A stretch of DNA of 64,000 nt from Berberis thunbergii (Eukaryota > Streptophyta > Magnoliopsida > Ranunculales > Berberidaceae): assembly GCA_003290165.1 (NCBI GenBank), contig QNQO01000527.1, positions 248,001 to 312,000 on the forward strand, written 5' to 3'. A program made the position numbers and the translations under genes. This document shows, piece after piece, positions 59,692 to 64,000 of this stretch (position 1 is its first letter; each line of letters starts with the position of its first letter). Below the pieces are notes generated by a model. That model was not told the DNA's origin. It made no database searches and saw nothing but the letters and a program-made list of their open reading frames with translations.

Positions 59692-61444
59692 ACTATATTT
59701 TTAGCTACTAAAGTGATAAATAGATCGAGAACAAAGTTCTGCGGTTGGGAGGCGAGGAGAATGATGTAGCTAGCATGTCCCAATGAAGCTTAATATGTTC
59801 TATGTTTCTGTAAAGTAGAAGACTCTGTATTTGTCGTAATGCTCTAAAGTACATAATGTTGAACTTCAAATAATGCAAGTTTTTATATAACTGTTTACGG
59901 TAAGTTTTTATATAATTGTTTACTCAGAATATCTACTTAAGTATGCACTACTGGCTTTCAATCAGTCTTATGATACATGTGTTTTAGCAAGTACTCATTA
60001 GACTTGAGACAAAAAGATATTTACTTATTCCAACTAGTTAAAAATTTTTTTTTAAACTTTGTTTCTTATTTGCATTGTCTGTTGAAATGACATGAAAGAT
60101 ACAGATAAGGAAACTATTTTTCACATGCATGAATTACTTATGTTTGGCTTGTTTGAATCCCACTTTAGGAAGGTATATCTCACATCAAGTTTTTAAAACT
60201 TGAAACTCCAAGTAAGCAACTAAAAAAATAAAATTGATCTATACTGTCTCCATTTGGCCAAAGGATTCATAGGTCACATCTAAATCCCTGTCAGGTTGTT
60301 GAACATAGCCATCTGCAGATGATGCTTCACATCAAGCAAGTTAAGTAAGTTGTGCAAGAATTGTTCATATTGTAATGTGTGTGCAGATGTTTCCAAATGT
60401 CTCGTTCAAACCAATGTTAAGTTGTTAAATAGTATTTGATACTCAACGAGACCTGTAATTCTGCATTATGTCATCTTCCTGAAAGATCCACTTCAATCCA
60501 ATCCCGTATTCCATTGAAAGTCATTGATACCAATGTAAAGTTATTGTCTTGGTAGTCTAGTTGATGCTCAAGTTCTCTGTCCACAGTATTTGTCGTCAAT
60601 ATCCCTGTTTGGCATTTTGCACTATATAATGGTTCTTCTTGAAGAAAAAGTATTTCAGGCTAATATCATAACATTATTTGTTTGAGGATTGCAATTACAG
60701 AATACTATATATATATCAGGTGATTCATATATATATATAATTTTTTTTTTTTTGAAGAATGATGCGGCTAAGCTTTGTCACAAAGACATCAAATTATGAA
60801 ATAACACCTACATTCCTTGGGCCAACTAATGAATTTCACAACAAAATTTCCCGAAGTACTCTGCAATGATGAAACAAGGAAATTTTTTTTTTATTAATTT
60901 TCATATTTAATGTAACTTACGAAATAAAACTAGAACTGAGATCCTCTTATATATAGTCCAGATCAATGATATATAGTCCAGATCAATGTAAAGAACATGT
61001 TTTATTTGGAAAGAAGACCATCATACTACATGTGTTGAAAATTTCTGTTTGGATTCTGTAACCAAACAAAATGACAATATTAATGTGTACAACTATTGCT
61101 AGAGGATCAACCACCTTCATCACTTTTCTGAAGAACGACACAAGAAACCCGTGGAATTTTTAAAAAAAAAAAAAAAAGGCAAATATTGTGTGGCCCCTAG
61201 TACTTTAGTCCGTTCAAGAGAAGGCAAAGTATTCCCCCCTCCCTCAGATTCAGTAACGGAAAAATGTAATTTTTTTATTTACCATAAATATCATCTGACT
61301 GTCTGACGACAATATAGTATTCCTTTCCAGACAATATCAGTCTTCCTTTCCACGGGAGGAATGAATAGTTGGAGTTTCCACAGCACAAGTCAAGGACTTG
61401 CGTGTGTGTGGCTAAAATGAGCATGGATACAGAAAAACAACACC
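59692..61444. other. 3' UTR and AT-rich intergenic region
   Basis: The first 200 bases should be the NIP 3' UTR. Beyond it are AT microsatellites (60703-60742) and a direct 20-bp repeat of atatatagtccagatcaatg (60950-60989). No gene was recognised. Confidence 0.5.
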
Positions 61445-61912
61445 AATCAGTAACGTCCCCTTGGTTGGCATTGTAGGAGTACAATCTGCAAAATCAGAGT
61501 TATAGTTTGATCCAAAGTTTGTTGGTACAGAACAAATAAAACAGGATCACAGAAACAGAAGAAGAGAAGACAGAAAATTTTGAACTGAGGCTTGCCGAAG
61601 CAATTTCCTTGAGACAATATTTCTCACGTTGTCTTGGTGCAAACAGTAGTAGTTGGTAATCTCCCAAGATACAACAATTCAGTAATGTCCCCTTGATTGG
61701 CATTGTAGGAGTACAATCTACAAAATCAGAGTTGCAGTTTGATCCAAAGTTTTTTGTATAGAACCAATAAAAAGGATAACAGAAACGGAAGAAGAGAAGA
61801 CTGAAAATTTTGAACTAAAGCTCGCCAAAGCAATTTCCTTAAGACAATAATTCCAGCGTTGTCTTGCTGCAAACAGTTGTAGTTGGTAATCTCCTAAGAT
61901 ACAACAGTTCTT
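61445..61912. repeat. Tandem duplication, two units of about 236 bp
   Basis: tccccttg(g/a)ttggcattgtag occurs at about 61457 and 61688. Both are followed by the same sequence, including ttgatccaaagtt, gaagagaagac and gtagttggtaatctcc. It is non-coding as far as visible. Confidence 0.85.
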
Positions 61913-62016
61913 CACTTTGTTAGTCTTGCACTGAATAACAAAGTTTGGCGAACAAAATTCGAAAATACTAGAGAAGAGAGAAACCTTTTCTTTGTAAACT
62001 GTACTTTAACCAAATA

Positions 62017-62210
62017 TGCTAATTGCTAATAAATTGAGTGATTTTCAAATGGTCAGTTTCAAGTCACTTTTATAGCACATGGAGACAAATTGTTGAACAA
62101 CAAACCGAAAAACGTTTTTCAGTTAGCATGGAAGCTAGGGACACTATGCTAATTGCTAATGAATTGAATGATTTTCAAATGGCCAGTTTGAAGTCACTTT
62201 TACTAGTAAT
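62017..62210. repeat. Diverged duplication spaced by about 130 bp
   Basis: tgctaattgctaat and the following caaatgg(t/c)cagttt(c/g)aagtc occur at 62018 and 62147. They fall in a 115-codon frame (62038-62385) that I do not recognise as a protein. Confidence 0.7.
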
Positions 62211-62370
62211 TCCTCGTTCAAGACCAACAATTGCAATGATATATCCCCATCATGATGAAATTTTCAAAGATTATCCGTTTCTGTCGGTGAAGGTTAGACT
62301 CACTGAATACATTATAGCGCACGTGCGGCCCAGAACAAATAAGGGCATCATAGACCTCTTACTGCCTCAA

Positions 62371-62515
62371 ACTTTTGTGGCCTAAATGACCATAGTCCCT
62401 CTAAGAAGCTGGCCATGGAGGGTCACCTCCACATAAGGCTAATCTTTTGTGACCTAAACGGCCACAGTTCCTCTCATGAGCTGGCCTTGTAGGGTCACTT
62501 CTACATAGCTAGTTA
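62371..62515. repeat. Tandem duplication, two units of about 72 bp
   Basis: cttttgtg(g/a)cctaaa(t/c)g(a/g)cca(t/c)ag begins each unit, and agctggcc...gggtcac follows in both. Confidence 0.8.
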
Positions 62516-62879
62516 GCAAGCCGAGGTCTCGTTCGTTAACAAAATTAAACATACAAATTGCTCCAACAATTAAGAACAACGATGCACCACACCGCCACCA
62601 ATAGAATAAAAAAAGAGTTCACAGTCTGTCAATCCTTATTATGTTTGGACTTGGTAAATTTCCCTGTGTTGTGACTAACACAATATATAAACTAGCTGAA
62701 AACACTTCTTACACTAGACATGGGAATAAAGTCTTTTAGCTTAAAAGCTCTTATGATTACAAAAATTAACAATTTAGTCACTCAAAAATTGTCTCAGAAG
62801 GTTTGTGCATCACCTTTGTTTCCACATCAAGAAACATTGGAAGTCATGATATATCAAACAACCATTCGATCATTACCGA

Positions 62880-63309
62880 ACATGTGTCATAAATCATCTC
62901 TCGTTAGGGACACTTAACATGTCCGATACTAAAGCTCACAGAGGCATTAATGAAGGACCATGACACAGGCTGAAGGCCCAAGCGCCAGGCCCAAACAAAT
63001 CTCTCCATAAGAAAACAAAGATGTTATGAATGAGACAAGTCATGGCAGGAATCTCTCTCCCCAAGGATGTATCTCAATGAAGGAGGAGATCGTTATGAGA
63101 AACGTACCCCTTCATTGCGCCATATAAAGAAAAAAGACGAAGAAGATACATACAAAAAACCCTAAAACTATACTCTGTCCAAATTCATCTTCTTCTCCAG
63201 TTTACTGACTTAAGTATCGAAGTGTCATCGTCAGCCAACAAGGCGGTTTTTAGCAATCAAACCTTGTTTTGCAGTTCAGATCTCGAGTAAAACAGATTTT
63301 AACTCATCA
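62880..63309 (+). repeat. 5' LTR (3' part certain) of a gypsy element running off the window
   Basis: The LTR ends actcatca at 63309, followed directly by a PBS. It has a TATA box (catataaag, about 63121) and sequence in the style of Tat LTRs. The start was not determined; 62880 is an estimate, and no second LTR is in the window. Confidence 0.5.
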
Positions 63310-63310
63310 A

Positions 63311-63330
63311 TTTGGGGTCGTCCATGGGGA
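63311..63330 (+). other. Primer-binding site of the terminal gypsy element
   Basis: tttggggtcgtccatgggga resembles the ttggcgccgtccgtgggga type of PBS used by Tat-lineage gypsy elements, with three substitutions. Confidence 0.7.
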
Positions 63331-63397
63331 CCAACAGTTTCCTACAAAAAAATAAAGTTGGTAATTTTCTTAGAACGAATAAAAAATTAAAGATATA

Positions 63398-64000
63398 GTG
63401 CAAATAGAACCCCCTACAAACTTTCCGGTTAGCAACACTCAGGATAACCCTTCCAATGATGAAACTCAGCTGCCAAGTGGACACATCCCTAATCCAACAT
63501 TGGGAGAACCAGTTGTGCAAAACAATGAATTGCCACTGCGAGATATGGCGACCCACACCACTCAACTGGAACCCCAACAAGCACCTATTCTTGGGAGAAT
63601 GATAATGGATCCTTAAGTAGATCAGCTTTTAGCCCACATGGCCCAACTCACTAAAGTACACTTTAGCATAACTTCGTAGATATCCACTTTAGCAGAACTC
63701 CGTAATTGTCTTCGGGAGAACCAACAAGTCCCTTGCAGAGCTTCGAAGATTCAACCTTGAAAGAAACAAACCTCAAGATGACAAATCCAGAACTGGTGAA
63801 CTTCCTCCACAAATCCTATTCAGGATTGGAATCATGGATCCAAATATGTTATATGAACTTACCATGTCACCCTTCTCCGACCAGATCATGAACACCCATC
63901 TGCCCAAGAAGTTCATCCCCCCAAAGTTCGAACCTTATGATGGCTCTACCGGTCCATCTGATTTCACCATATGATGGGGCTAAAAGAAAACTCAGACTTT
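63398..64000 (+). pseudogene. Start of gypsy gag, broken, cut by the window edge
   Basis: An N-terminal Pro/Gln-rich leader frame (63398-63616) ends in a stop. Further on, 63887-63975 reads MNTHLPKKFIPPKFEPYDGS, the usual entry of gypsy gag (P-x-F-x-x-YDGS/T-x-DP), and then meets TGA. The rest lies outside the window. It is in the same orientation as the LTR and PBS upstream. Confidence 0.7.

Noticed and set aside
62038..62385. 115-codon frame downstream of NIP
   Set aside because: It contains a local duplication, shows no recognised domain and has no supporting promoter or splice context.

Overview
This window reads as nuclear DNA of a flowering plant, probably a eudicot with a repeat-rich genome. 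The evidence is plant-type retrotransposons (Ty1/copia, Athila- and Tat-type Ty3/gypsy), plant LINEs with a DUF4283/zinc-knuckle ORF1, hAT, CACTA and Mutator-type non-autonomous DNA elements, a tRNA-derived SINE, and relics of plant host genes (MINIYO, PRP8, EAF1, PYD1). Only one host gene looks intact: a five-exon NIP-type aquaporin at 58235-59691. The species cannot be named from this sequence.

Layout. 1-2861 is the 3' part of a copia element with an open integrase-RT-RNase H frame and its 3' LTR. 3153-6577 (minus) is a decayed but intron-bearing 5' part of a MINIYO/RPAP1-like gene. 7062-8928 holds two hAT-type non-autonomous elements of one family, and 8996-10726 a possible LTR relic. 11340-24500 is a head-to-head inverted repeat of a gypsy gag-protease region. 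A 9-kb Athila-type element (11576-20639) split its left arm and a CACTA-type MITE (23706-24012) sits in its right arm. 25860-34912 contains two related minus-strand relics of a gypsy-associated accessory ORF, each with about 177-bp tandem repeats on its low-coordinate side. The second relic is split by a 1.34-kb hAT-type element (31913-33249) that carries a fragment of the dihydropyrimidine dehydrogenase gene.

36010-42111 is a truncated minus-strand Tat-type gypsy element. It joins a tandem duplication (40955-49845, unit about 3.65 kb). Each copy holds the 5' end of that element, an EAF1 fragment, a PRP8 N-terminal fragment and a small hAT MITE. Copy 1 also took a 1.56-kb foldback element with huge (TAA)n tracts. 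A SINE at 49930 follows. 50676-53350 and 53882-56170 are two complete LINE insertions with clear target-site duplications that carry ORF1 but almost no ORF2. 56490-57223 is another hAT-type element. The aquaporin gene follows, then AT-rich intergenic DNA with small tandem duplications, and the window ends in the 5' LTR, primer-binding site and start of gag of another gypsy element.

The genes do not form a pathway; the window is best read as layers of insertion around one host gene. Several layers can be ordered: gypsy inverted repeat before Athila and CACTA insertion; hAT MITE and Tat element before the tandem duplication; duplication before the foldback insertion; accessory-ORF relic before the gene-carrying hAT. 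The most unusual items are the gene-carrying hAT, the mosaic PRP8/EAF1 duplicated unit, the ORF1-only LINEs, the interrupted long inverted repeat, and the aquaporin's selectivity-filter residues.
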